Shown here piece after piece: positions 42,825-50,700 of a DNA stretch of 64,000 nucleotides. Source of the stretch: an uncultured Prevotella sp. (lineage in GTDB: Bacteria > Bacteroidota > Bacteroidia > Bacteroidales > Bacteroidaceae). How positions within the stretch are numbered: position 1 is the first letter of the stretch; each line of letters begins with the position of its first letter. The notes beneath the pieces are model-generated. The model was not told the DNA's origin. It saw only the letters and a program-made list of their open reading frames with translations, and ran no database searches. The translations under genes were made by a program, and so were the position numbers. The DNA lies in contig CAMPYJ010000002.1 in NCBI GenBank assembly GCA_946998205.1, positions 1-64,000 on the forward strand, in the 5' to 3' direction.

Positions 42825-45800
42825 TTAGAATTTAAATTTTACACTAAATCCATAACTCTTCAGACTGGGCTGCATGAAGTAATCGTTTCCTTGTCCATAA
42901 GTTCCTGTAGAAGGAGTCACCTCTGGATCGAAAGGTGCCTTGCAATAAATCATCCAAGGATTGTTAGCCACAAACGAGAGTGTTAAATCTTTCACCACAT
43001 TATTGAACCAACGAGAATTAAACTTGTAACTGAAAGTTAACTCTTGCAATCTAACATTGGTTGCACTATAAGTATAATAGCCAGCCAAGGCTGTTTCGCC
43101 TGTACCTATCAAGTTATAATAGTTTTTGGCATCGAACACTCCTTGTTCAGGTATCAGCACGCCACCAGCATCACGAGCATCGGCAGAGGCTTGCGACACA
43201 CCAAACTTATCGAGCAATGCTTGCGTAGAAGAAGTAACAACACCGCCCACTCGTGCATTAATCAAGAAACTTAGTCCGAAGCCTTTATAAGTGAATGAGT
43301 TGTTCCAACCCATCGTAAAATCTGGTGTGGTCTTACCGAGGTACACGGGGTCCACATTCTCTACGTTGAAGCCACCAGAAGAGGTAACATTGATATAGCC
43401 CTGATTATCTTTAGCCAAGAACTTATTTGCATAAATGTCATTGATAGAACCTCCAACCTTTAAGATAACACGACCATTGTCTTTAGAAACTTGAGGAATG
43501 TTAATAGGTTTGGGACTCATGGGGTGAGTATAATCCTTCACCATCTCAATAATTTCATTGGTATTGTGCGAATAGGTAAGCGAAGAGTTCCAACCCAACT
43601 CGCCAAAGTTGTCATGATAACCCAAGGTCATCTCCACACCGCGGTTTTCCACATTTCCTGCTTGTAGATATACAGCTTTATAACCAGAGCTTTCGGGCAA
43701 TTCACCGATAAATGTTTGGTTGTAGGTGTTCGATTTGTACCATGTGAAGTCGAAGGATAGCTTTTTGAATAAGCGTGCCGTCAAACCAAGCTCATACGAC
43801 TTTGTACGTTCTGCCTTATAATCGGTAAACGGATAAATGTCGGTTGATTTCAAGCTACCTCCAGAAATAGGTATTGTGATGGTTCCCGGTGTCATACCCG
43901 AGCGTGATACAGGCGAACCTACTTCGGTGAACGAGCCTCTAACTTTGAGGTAAGAAATGGCTTTGGGTAATTTTACCATTTCAGAAATGATGCCTGACAA
44001 ACCAACTGAAGGATAGAAGAATGACTCTTCGGAAGAATTAACCAAGCGTGAGTTCCAATCGTTTCTGCCTGTCAAGGTAAGATAGAGCATGCTCTTGTAG
44101 CCTAATTCGGCACTGGCAAAAGCTGCCACATTGCGCACCTTGCTGTCACCACCTTTCTCGCGAATCTTACTATCGGTAGGATCAATATTGGTCAAAGAGA
44201 ATTTATTGGGTACTAATGTTAGATTACCACCATAGCCTCTGGTGAGTGAGCCATAGTCAGAATAGCTGTAACCAATGTTGGAAGCCAAGCTAAAGTCTCC
44301 AAACCTCTTGTTGATACTGGCAATAAAGTCAACATAGGTTTGATAATCTTTATAATTATAATAATCGTATGCGCCTTTTGACTTGGCAAACACATCGTAT
44401 GAAGAAGCATAAATCTTTCGTTCGCTCGTCATGAAAGTTCTGTCAAAACGTACACGACCAGCAAGATCCAACCAATCTAAGACGTGATAAGTGAGACCTG
44501 CATTAAACATATATCGGTCTTTATCATCAGGAGCTAAATTACGATAAGCTGTCCAGTAAGGGTTTTGATTGGCAAATTTACCATCTAATATTGGCCAATA
44601 CTGCAATGGGAAGTTTCGTGTATTGTCATAACGCTCAAACGTTTTGATAGCATCGAACGACTCGCCACGTGGGAACAGATAAGCAGCCACAATAGGATTC
44701 CAATACTCACCTTGAGATACCATATTGTTATCTTTTTGCTTGATGTATGATGCGCCTAAGTCTAATTGAACCTTACCACCTAAGAGTTTTGAAGAGTTGC
44801 GAACCGTAAAGTTCAATCGGTCGTATGTGTTGTTTGGTACAATGCCCTTTGAATTAGTCGAAGCCACCGACGCAAAGGTTTGATTATACTCATTACCTGT
44901 GTTGATGGTCAATGAATTGATAAAGTTAGTGCCAGTACGGAAGAAGTCTTTCGCAGGGTCGTATGAACTGGGCGTTGCAAGCTTTTCACCCCAGCTCTCG
45001 TAAGAGCCTGCTTTGTTACCATAAGTGTTTTGGAACTTAGGCATGAGCAAGGGAGAGCTGAAATCGGCTGCTGACGAGAAGGATAGTTCCATTTTTCCCT
45101 CTTTACCCTTTTTAGTGGTAATGAGGATAGCTCCATTCGCTGCATTACTACCATACAAGGCAGCAGCAGAAGGGCCCGCCAAAACGTTGATGCTCTCAAT
45201 ATCTTCAGGGTTAAAATCTGCAATGCCTTCACTGCTGACACGTCCCTCTCCTAAAACACCACTATCCGAACCTCCATCGAAATTGAACAAGGGGATACCA
45301 TCTATTACATACAACACATTGTTGCTGCCTTCGATAGATTTTGCACCACGCATAATCACACGTGTGGCACCACCCACACCACTGGCACTCTTAGTAATGC
45401 TTACACCTGCCACCTTACCACTGAGCGAGTTGACAAAGTTGGCATCCTTGTTACGAGTTAGTTCTTCGCTCTTTACCTGCTGCACATTATAGCTCAAGGC
45501 CTTCTCCTCGCGCTTGATGCCCAATGCGGTAACCACCACTTCGCTCAGCTCTTTAGAGCTTTCTGAAAGGATGGTCTGTGACGTTATGTCGGCAGCCTTG
45601 CACTCTTTTGGGGCAAAGCCTACATAAGAGAACTCTATCGTGCTGTTCTTCGCCGCCAACAAGACGTAGTTGCCGTCCGCGTCGGTAACGGTGGCATTCT
45701 TCGTTCCCTTCACTCTCACCGTAACGCCTGGGAGTGATTCGCCGCTCGCGTCGGTCACTTGTCCCGTCACCTTGATGGTTGAGTGGTCTTGCGCAGAAGC

Positions 45801-46151
45801 GCTTACCTTCGCTTTAGGTTTCTCACTGATCAAGATGTGGCGGTCGGTGATGGTGTAATCGACGTTGGCGCCCTTGAAAAGTTCTTGTAAGAGGTCGGAC
45901 AACTTCATCTTGTCAGAACTCACATGGATCACCTTTTTCAGATTGATGACATTTTGTCCATAGTCAACAGATTTGTTGGTTTGTTTTTCAATGGCAGAGA
46001 TCAGCGTCTTCAGCGTTGCCTTTCGTTGCTGCAACTTGATGACTTGATTTTGTGCGAACCCTGCTGATGAAATAAATAACAATGCGCCAACCAAGAATGT
46101 TTTGCTGAATGGCTTCATCGTTAACCGTGTTTTTTTAGCCTTAGGTTTCAT
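42825..46151 (-). CDS. SusC/RagA TonB-dependent transporter with STN signalling domain
   Basis: The 1108-residue outer-membrane protein has a signal peptide best placed from Met12 (MKPFSKTFLVGALLFISS); ATG 46151 gives 11 extra basic residues. An STN domain (about 35-115: TLKTLISAIEKQTNKSVDYG) is followed by a carboxypeptidase-like beta domain (VTGQVTDASGESLPGVTVRV), the plug with the SusC-type VKGTKNATVTDADGNYVL and DVDGIPLF-like segment VIDGIPLFNF, and a 22-strand barrel ending in Phe (SVKFKF). The STN domain marks transporters that signal to a FecR anti-sigma factor, which is encoded directly upstream. Likely role: import of N-glycan fragments with self-induced expression. Confidence 0.93.
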   Translation of the reverse strand: MKPKAKKTRLTMKPFSKTFLVGALLFISSAGFAQNQVIKLQQRKATLKTLISAIEKQTNKSVDYGQNVINLKKVIHVSSDKMKLSDLLQELFKGANVDYTITDRHILISEKPKAKVSASAQDHSTIKVTGQVTDASGESLPGVTVRVKGTKNATVTDADGNYVLLAAKNSTIEFSYVGFAPKECKAADITSQTILSESSKELSEVVVTALGIKREEKALSYNVQQVKSEELTRNKDANFVNSLSGKVAGVSITKSASGVGGATRVIMRGAKSIEGSNNVLYVIDGIPLFNFDGGSDSGVLGEGRVSSEGIADFNPEDIESINVLAGPSAAALYGSNAANGAILITTKKGKEGKMELSFSSAADFSSPLLMPKFQNTYGNKAGSYESWGEKLATPSSYDPAKDFFRTGTNFINSLTINTGNEYNQTFASVASTNSKGIVPNNTYDRLNFTVRNSSKLLGGKVQLDLGASYIKQKDNNMVSQGEYWNPIVAAYLFPRGESFDAIKTFERYDNTRNFPLQYWPILDGKFANQNPYWTAYRNLAPDDKDRYMFNAGLTYHVLDWLDLAGRVRFDRTFMTSERKIYASSYDVFAKSKGAYDYYNYKDYQTYVDFIASINKRFGDFSLASNIGYSYSDYGSLTRGYGGNLTLVPNKFSLTNIDPTDSKIREKGGDSKVRNVAAFASAELGYKSMLYLTLTGRNDWNSRLVNSSEESFFYPSVGLSGIISEMVKLPKAISYLKVRGSFTEVGSPVSRSGMTPGTITIPISGGSLKSTDIYPFTDYKAERTKSYELGLTARLFKKLSFDFTWYKSNTYNQTFIGELPESSGYKAVYLQAGNVENRGVEMTLGYHDNFGELGWNSSLTYSHNTNEIIEMVKDYTHPMSPKPINIPQVSKDNGRVILKVGGSINDIYANKFLAKDNQGYINVTSSGGFNVENVDPVYLGKTTPDFTMGWNNSFTYKGFGLSFLINARVGGVVTSSTQALLDKFGVSQASADARDAGGVLIPEQGVFDAKNYYNLIGTGETALAGYYTYSATNVRLQELTFSYKFNSRWFNNVVKDLTLSFVANNPWMIYCKAPFDPEVTPSTGTYGQGNDYFMQPSLKSYGFSVKFKF

Positions 46152-46263
46152 TACTTTGTGTAAATAAAATAAAATTGATTGTTTTTATATAGACTCGTTA
46201 ACCGCGCGCATCCGTGACCGTTCTTTCAGGCCGTCACTACGATGCGGCTTCAATGTTCACATG

Positions 46264-47292
46264 TTATTTCTTCACTTTTACCGCCTTTCGCCCTCCTTTC
46301 TTCACGTCAAGTATGATTGTGTGATGTTGATGAATATAATTTAGGTTTCCAGATATTTTCTCAAGCACTCTCATCACGTCGCCAACGCCCTCATCCGCCC
46401 TGAAAGCCATGGTGAAGCGCCGTGACAGGTCAACCGCCGGAGTGGCCTTGATGCTGACGTCGTACCTACGCTGCAAATCAGCGATGATTACTTTCAAGGG
46501 CGTTTGATCGAACAACAGTTTACCTTTCATCCACTGGTTGTAATTGCCGCTGTCCACGCTACGCTTCGTCATCTTTCCGCTGATGCGATTGTACACGGCC
46601 TGCTCATCGGGCAACAGCGTCATGGCTATCTTGTCTCCATAAACTTTCACCCTCCCCTGCTCCAAAGTCGTGGTGACCAGTTCTTCGGCAGGATAGGCCT
46701 TCACGTTAAAATGAGTGCCCAGTACCTTGACCTTCAAATTGCCCACATGTACGACAAAAGGCTGACTGCCGTTTTCAGCAACGTCAAAATGTGCCTCTCC
46801 GTCCAAATAGACGTCACGCCGAGAAAACAACCGGCTAAAGCGTTGGGGATAAAACAAAGACGAACCTGCGTTGAGCCGTACCAGGGTTCCATCGGACAAA
46901 CGCAAGACTTTGGTTTGCCCGTTTTCCACATGACATTCGGCGAGCATGGCTTGGGAAGCCATCTGGTTAGAAGCAATAAACCATGTACCTAAACATAAAG
47001 CAATGGGCAAGAAAATAACAGCTGCATACTTCAATACCTTCAATCGTATTTGGCGGGCACGCTCCTGATGGCCATGATGAACACGAAGAGCTTGATTCCG
47101 CAAAACCGACTGCGACATGGCATCGGTGCTCATCACGTCAACGGTTTCATCCCAAACGCGCTTCAAGGCTTCGTCTTTCGCCTCTCTGTCGGCCTCGTCA
47201 ATGAGCCACGACATCACCTGTTGACGATAGCGAGACGGAATGAGCCCATCTGCAAAATATCGGATGATTTTGTATGCGGTTTCCTTGTTCAT
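46264..47292 (-). CDS. FecR-family anti-sigma factor
   Basis: This 342-residue inner-membrane regulator has a cytoplasmic N-terminal helix bundle (about 1-80) that holds the sigma factor, a single TM segment (about 87-108: LKYAAVIFLPIALCLGTWF), then the periplasmic FecR domain (HVENGQTKVLRLSDGTLVRL, GEAHFDVAENGSQPFVVHVG) and a DUF4974 STN-like C-terminal domain (FDQTPLKVIIADLQRRYDV). It receives the ligand-occupied signal from SusC-STN. It lies 112 bp upstream of susC on the same strand; its sigma factor is on the opposite strand 740 bp away, an unusual separation. Confidence 0.92.
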   Translation of the reverse strand: MNKETAYKIIRYFADGLIPSRYRQQVMSWLIDEADREAKDEALKRVWDETVDVMSTDAMSQSVLRNQALRVHHGHQERARQIRLKVLKYAAVIFLPIALCLGTWFIASNQMASQAMLAECHVENGQTKVLRLSDGTLVRLNAGSSLFYPQRFSRLFSRRDVYLDGEAHFDVAENGSQPFVVHVGNLKVKVLGTHFNVKAYPAEELVTTTLEQGRVKVYGDKIAMTLLPDEQAVYNRISGKMTKRSVDSGNYNQWMKGKLLFDQTPLKVIIADLQRRYDVSIKATPAVDLSRRFTMAFRADEGVGDVMRVLEKISGNLNYIHQHHTIILDVKKGGRKAVKVKK

Positions 47293-47299
47293 GATTTAG

Positions 47300-47990
47300 G
47301 GTTTTACTCAATAGACAATGATAACGGCCCGCACACGCAGTTAAAAGATGTTAAATAAAGATTTAAGGATAAACCGCAGCCTTTCGAAACCACAAAAGGA
47401 TGCATCCTGTGAAGATAAAAGCAGTCCATCAGAATGATAACTCATCTGATTTTTTTTGACAAAGCGCCTCTTCATATTTCGCGTATTTGCAAACAGTTGT
47501 TCACTTGGTCGCAAATTCGCCAAGCATTCGCATTTTTTATATTTGCTTATCAATCAATGTATTGTAAGTTTTGTGAGCGATTTTAGACTTGCATTTCATA
47601 CCTTTTTAGAGCAAAAGCATTGCGTTAAGGATATTATTTGCATGCTTTTTACGGGTTAGAGCATGCAGATAGCTCATCAAAGTCATGCAACTTGAGTGGT
47701 CAACTCATTACTTTTGCGCCAAAAGCCGAAATTTCTTACCCGTTCAACTCATTTCTTGCATGCTGTATGCCTATTGATTTGTTCTATACTGAAAGTTTGA
47801 ACAAGCTGTTTTCAGGGCTGTTTTTGTGATAAAAAATTAACTTTTCATGCGAAATTCAAGGCGGCACACGAAGATTCACGCTACTACCGACGGCTCGTTT
47901 GGCAGCAACTCATCAAGCCGTCCAAACAGTCGTTCTCCAGCGCGGGGGTTGGCAAAATCATGGCGATAGTTTTTTAAGATGTTGTTTTTT
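47300..47990. other. long spacer between divergent fecR and ECF sigma genes
   Basis: About 0.7 kb without a credible gene. It must hold the promoters of both the minus-strand fecR/susC operon and the plus-strand sigma gene. Confidence 0.4.
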
Positions 47991-47994
47991 ATTG

Positions 47995-48002
47995 TATATT
48001 TG
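47995..48002 (+). promoter_or_regulatory. -7 box (TATATTTG) of the ECF sigma gene
   Basis: TAnnTTTG match 29 bp before the ATG, followed by CGCATAAG. No convincing -33 TTTG. Confidence 0.4.
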
Positions 48003-48031
48003 CGCATAAGAACACATTTAACACCCATTCA

Positions 48032-48598
48032 ATGTCTAAGAAAACTATCACGGAAGGGCAAACTAACACCCTGGATATCGAATGCCAGAAAACATACGAC
48101 ATCCTGTTTACGCGTTATTATGCCAAAGTGAGAAACTTCGCTCACGCCATCGTCAAAGACGAAAATGAGGCTGAAGACATTGCTCAGGATGTTTTTCTCA
48201 AGCTGTGGATTCAACGCGACAAAATAGGATTTGTAGACAATTGGGACTCTTATTTGTACTCCATGACACGCAACCGCACACTGAATGCCCTCAAACAGAA
48301 AGTGCGAGAACGTAATTTAAGAAGTTACCCGGAGACGGGTATACCCGAAGAAGACTCGTTGGAAGAAACGATTTTCAGCGAAGAGCTCAAGGCCATTCTC
48401 GAAAACGTCATCAGCAAGATGCCTGACCAGCGACGCAGAATATTCACCATGAGCAGACTGCAAGGCATGACGAATCAGGAAATCGCACAAGCCTTGCACA
48501 TCAGCAAACGCACCGTCGAGACGCACATTTCGGCTGCGCTGGCGCAAGTCAGGCGGGTTGTGACGATGGCGTTGGTCTTTCATTTTCTTGTTTCATAA
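48032..48598 (+). CDS. ECF sigma-70 factor (FecI-like)
   Basis: This 188-residue sigma factor has region 2 (YDILFTRYYAKVRNFAHAIV, then DENEAEDIAQDVFLKLW) and region 4 (SKMPDQRRRIFTMSRLQG, MTNQEIAQALHISKRTVETH, a clear HTH). It belongs to the Bacteroidetes ECF type that pairs with FecR anti-sigma factors and SusC-STN transporters, and directs transcription of the adjoining PUL on glycan sensing. It is transcribed away from the fecR gene, whereas in most such loci sigma and anti-sigma genes are co-directional. The C-terminus ends hydrophobic (VVTMALVFHFLVS). Confidence 0.92.
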   Translation: MSKKTITEGQTNTLDIECQKTYDILFTRYYAKVRNFAHAIVKDENEAEDIAQDVFLKLWIQRDKIGFVDNWDSYLYSMTRNRTLNALKQKVRERNLRSYPETGIPEEDSLEETIFSEELKAILENVISKMPDQRRRIFTMSRLQGMTNQEIAQALHISKRTVETHISAALAQVRRVVTMALVFHFLVS

Positions 48599-48732
48599 TG
48601 AGAAACAAGGATGTTCATCCCCATTGAGCACGGCCCTGCTTATGAATGTTGCAGTGAACAACAGGCGTTCATGGTTCAGCTAAACCGCACACCCCCTTGC
48701 CTCACAGGAGCGTTGACGAACGATGCCAACGT

Positions 48733-49218
48733 TCATGCTTTCACTATCAACACGGTAGCGTATGCAGCCATTCCCTCCTGACGGCCCACGAAGCCCATGC
48801 GCTCGCTGGTGGTAGCCTTGATGGAGACGTTGTCTTCATCGGTCTGCATCAGGCGGGCCAAGCAACTCTTCATGGCGGGTATGTGTGGATTAATCTTGGG
48901 TTGTTCGGCACAAACGGTGGCATCGACATTGCCGAGACGATAGCCTTTGGTGGCGATGAGCGCCATGGTTTTCTGCAAGATCACCTTGCTGTCCATGTTA
49001 AGGGTTTCATCAGAGGTATCGGGAAAGTGGTAACCGATGTCACGCATGTTGGCTGCTCCAAGCAAAGCATCGCAAATAGCATGAATCAACACATCGGCAT
49101 CGCTGTGCCCCAACAGTCCCATCGAATGCTCTATCTTGACGCCACCAAGCCAAAGGTCGCGCCCTTCCACCAATCTGTGGACATCATAGCCAAAACCAAC
49201 ACGAAAAATAGGAAGCAT
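48733..49218 (-). CDS. ispF: 2-C-methyl-D-erythritol 2,4-cyclodiphosphate synthase
   Basis: Cyclises CDP-ME 2-phosphate with loss of CMP in the MEP pathway; a cytoplasmic trimer with Zn2+. The 161 residues include FGYDVHRL (metal-binding Asp and His), GHSDADVLIHAICDALLGA, YHFPDTSDE and TTSERMGFVGR. Complete and of usual length. Its start codon lies about 15 bp downstream (in its own direction) of an 8-bp AACT array like that at ispD. It is convergent with the ECF sigma gene. Confidence 0.95.
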   Translation of the reverse strand: MLPIFRVGFGYDVHRLVEGRDLWLGGVKIEHSMGLLGHSDADVLIHAICDALLGAANMRDIGYHFPDTSDETLNMDSKVILQKTMALIATKGYRLGNVDATVCAEQPKINPHIPAMKSCLARLMQTDEDNVSIKATTSERMGFVGRQEGMAAYATVLIVKA

Positions 49219-49234
49219 AAGGTAGAAGTTTTTT

Positions 49235-49264
49235 AGTTGACGAGTTGAAAAGTTTACAAGTTGA
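49235..49264. repeat. 8-bp phased AGTT/AACT array upstream of ispF
   Basis: AGTT starts at 49235, 49243, 49251 and 49259 on the plus strand (exact 8-bp steps); read in the direction of ispF this is an AACT array ending about 17 bp before its start codon. Two further units at 49377 and 49385 follow the CTAG array. AAGTTTACAAGTTGA occurs at both 49250-49264 and 49376-49390. Confidence 0.75.
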
Positions 49265-49279
49265 CAAGTATATAGATTT

Positions 49280-49370
49280 CTAGTTGTTTAGTTTTCCTAA
49301 TTATCTAGTTTTCCTAGATTTCCTAGGATTCCTAGGATTCCTAGATGTTCTAGATTTTCTAGGCTCCTAG
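49280..49370. repeat. 9-bp phased CTAG array
   Basis: CTAG starts at 49305, 49314, 49323, 49332, 49341, 49350 and 49359, every step exactly 9 bp, with a further CTAG at 49367 (8 bp) and 49280. CTAG is usually the rarest tetranucleotide in bacterial DNA, so nine in 91 bp is striking. It lies in the spacer between porV and ispF. Confidence 0.85.
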
Positions 49371-49397
49371 ATTACAAGTTTACAAGTTGATAGCCTT

Positions 49398-49468
49398 GCT
49401 AATCACTCCCCTCCCCTTCGGGGAGGGGTTGGGGGAGAGGCTGTAGAGGGGTTGGGGGAGAGGCTGCC
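49398..49468. repeat. GC-rich hairpin and 23-bp tandem duplication
   Basis: GCTAATCACTCCCC leads into CCCCTCCCC/GGGGAGGGG around TTC, followed by two copies of GAGGGGTTGGGGGAGAGGCT plus 3 nt (23-bp units at 49423 and 49446). The outer part recurs inverted at 62871-62912. It lies just after the porV stop and could end that transcript. Confidence 0.6.
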
Positions 49469-49472
49469 ATTC

Positions 49473-50651
49473 TTACCTCTTAAACAAGTCTTTGATTCCA
49501 TCCATGTCAAAGTTCAACGAGAACCTAAGCGTCTGGTCAAGCGGGTTGCTCTTCGCTACGGCAATGACGTAACCGGCGTCCAACGAGAACACACTCATCT
49601 TGAAACCGGCGCCCACCGTAAAATACTTTAAGTTACCTTTATTCTCCGCTTGATGATGATAGCCCGCCCGCAAGGCGAACTGATCGTGATAGACATACTC
49701 GGCACCCACGCTCCACTGTATCTCCTGCAGCTCTTCTTTCGCACCGTTGGGCGCATCGCTGAAGCTCTTGAAGATACCGCTGATGCTCGACACGTCATAA
49801 TATTCTTTCTGCAAGCGCTCCTGGTAGTCCTCCGTACTCTCGCCCTCATTCTGTTTTGGGTAGGTGGGTACCAGCAGTTTGTTGGCATCGGCTGCCACGG
49901 TAAACCGGTTATATTCATCGATGGGAATCATCAGAGAAGCGCCCAACCGCAGGTTGGTGGGAATGAATTCACTGTTGTCGCTGCCACCAAAGGTTATCTT
50001 ACTACCGATGTTTGAGATGTTGAAGCCGATGCCCAACTGGCTTTCACGTTCCCCGATGTTGATGTAATTTTGATAATAAGCCGAGATGTCTGCGGCGAAA
50101 GCCGAACCAGGAGCTGAATCATCCTTAAAGTCGTAGGTCAAGTCAGAATAAATCCAACGCACGGCAGCGCCTAATGAAAAACGCTCACTCAACATCAACG
50201 AGTAGGCTACATCCAATGACATTTCGTATGGGTTGATGGTCATCCCACCACCATTGCCATCCATACCAGGGCTGGTTGTCACTTCGCCCAGTGAGAAATA
50301 GCGCAGCGAACTAGACACGGCGCTATAGTCACCGATGCGGTAGTAGCCTGCCAGGTAGGCTAAATCAATGTCGTTGACCAGCTGTCGGAGCCACGGTGTG
50401 TAGTTGAGCGCCACACCGGCACGACTGATAGTGAAGGGATATTTGGCTGGGTTCCAATATTGTGAAACTACGTCAGGGTCGGTGGCAGCGCCCACATCCC
50501 CCAAACCAGCCGCACGCGCATCGGGTGCAATCATTTGTGATGTTACCGAGTACCTCTCTGGATTAAACATGTCTCGCTTGTCCTGTGCTGACAATGAAAT
50601 GGCGGAGCAGGCACACAACAGCATGCAAAATACTCTTGAAAATCTATTCAT
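49473..50651 (-). CDS. porV: type IX secretion outer-membrane protein PorV
   Basis: ATG 50651 gives 392 residues starting with a signal peptide (MNRFSRVFCMLLCACSAISL, cleavage after SAQ); an earlier ATG at 50693 would prefix a non-signal stretch. The FadL-like 14-strand barrel shows the PorV start TSQMIAPDARAAGLGDVGAA, then QYWNPAKYPF and the C-terminal LRFSLNFDMDGIKDLFKR. PorV shuttles secreted cargo from the T9SS translocon to the PorU sortase. It lies 49 bp after porU on the same strand, the conserved gene pair of Porphyromonas and Prevotella. Confidence 0.93.
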   Translation of the reverse strand: MNRFSRVFCMLLCACSAISLSAQDKRDMFNPERYSVTSQMIAPDARAAGLGDVGAATDPDVVSQYWNPAKYPFTISRAGVALNYTPWLRQLVNDIDLAYLAGYYRIGDYSAVSSSLRYFSLGEVTTSPGMDGNGGGMTINPYEMSLDVAYSLMLSERFSLGAAVRWIYSDLTYDFKDDSAPGSAFAADISAYYQNYINIGERESQLGIGFNISNIGSKITFGGSDNSEFIPTNLRLGASLMIPIDEYNRFTVAADANKLLVPTYPKQNEGESTEDYQERLQKEYYDVSSISGIFKSFSDAPNGAKEELQEIQWSVGAEYVYHDQFALRAGYHHQAENKGNLKYFTVGAGFKMSVFSLDAGYVIAVAKSNPLDQTLRFSLNFDMDGIKDLFKR

Positions 50652-50700
50652 TCTGTTCAGTAACTCTATTCTGGTTATGGATAAAAAACGCATGGGATGG

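Noticed and set aside
47456..47829. Short plus-strand frames upstream of the ECF sigma gene
   Set aside because: No homology, poor composition, and located in a spacer that must contain two promoters.
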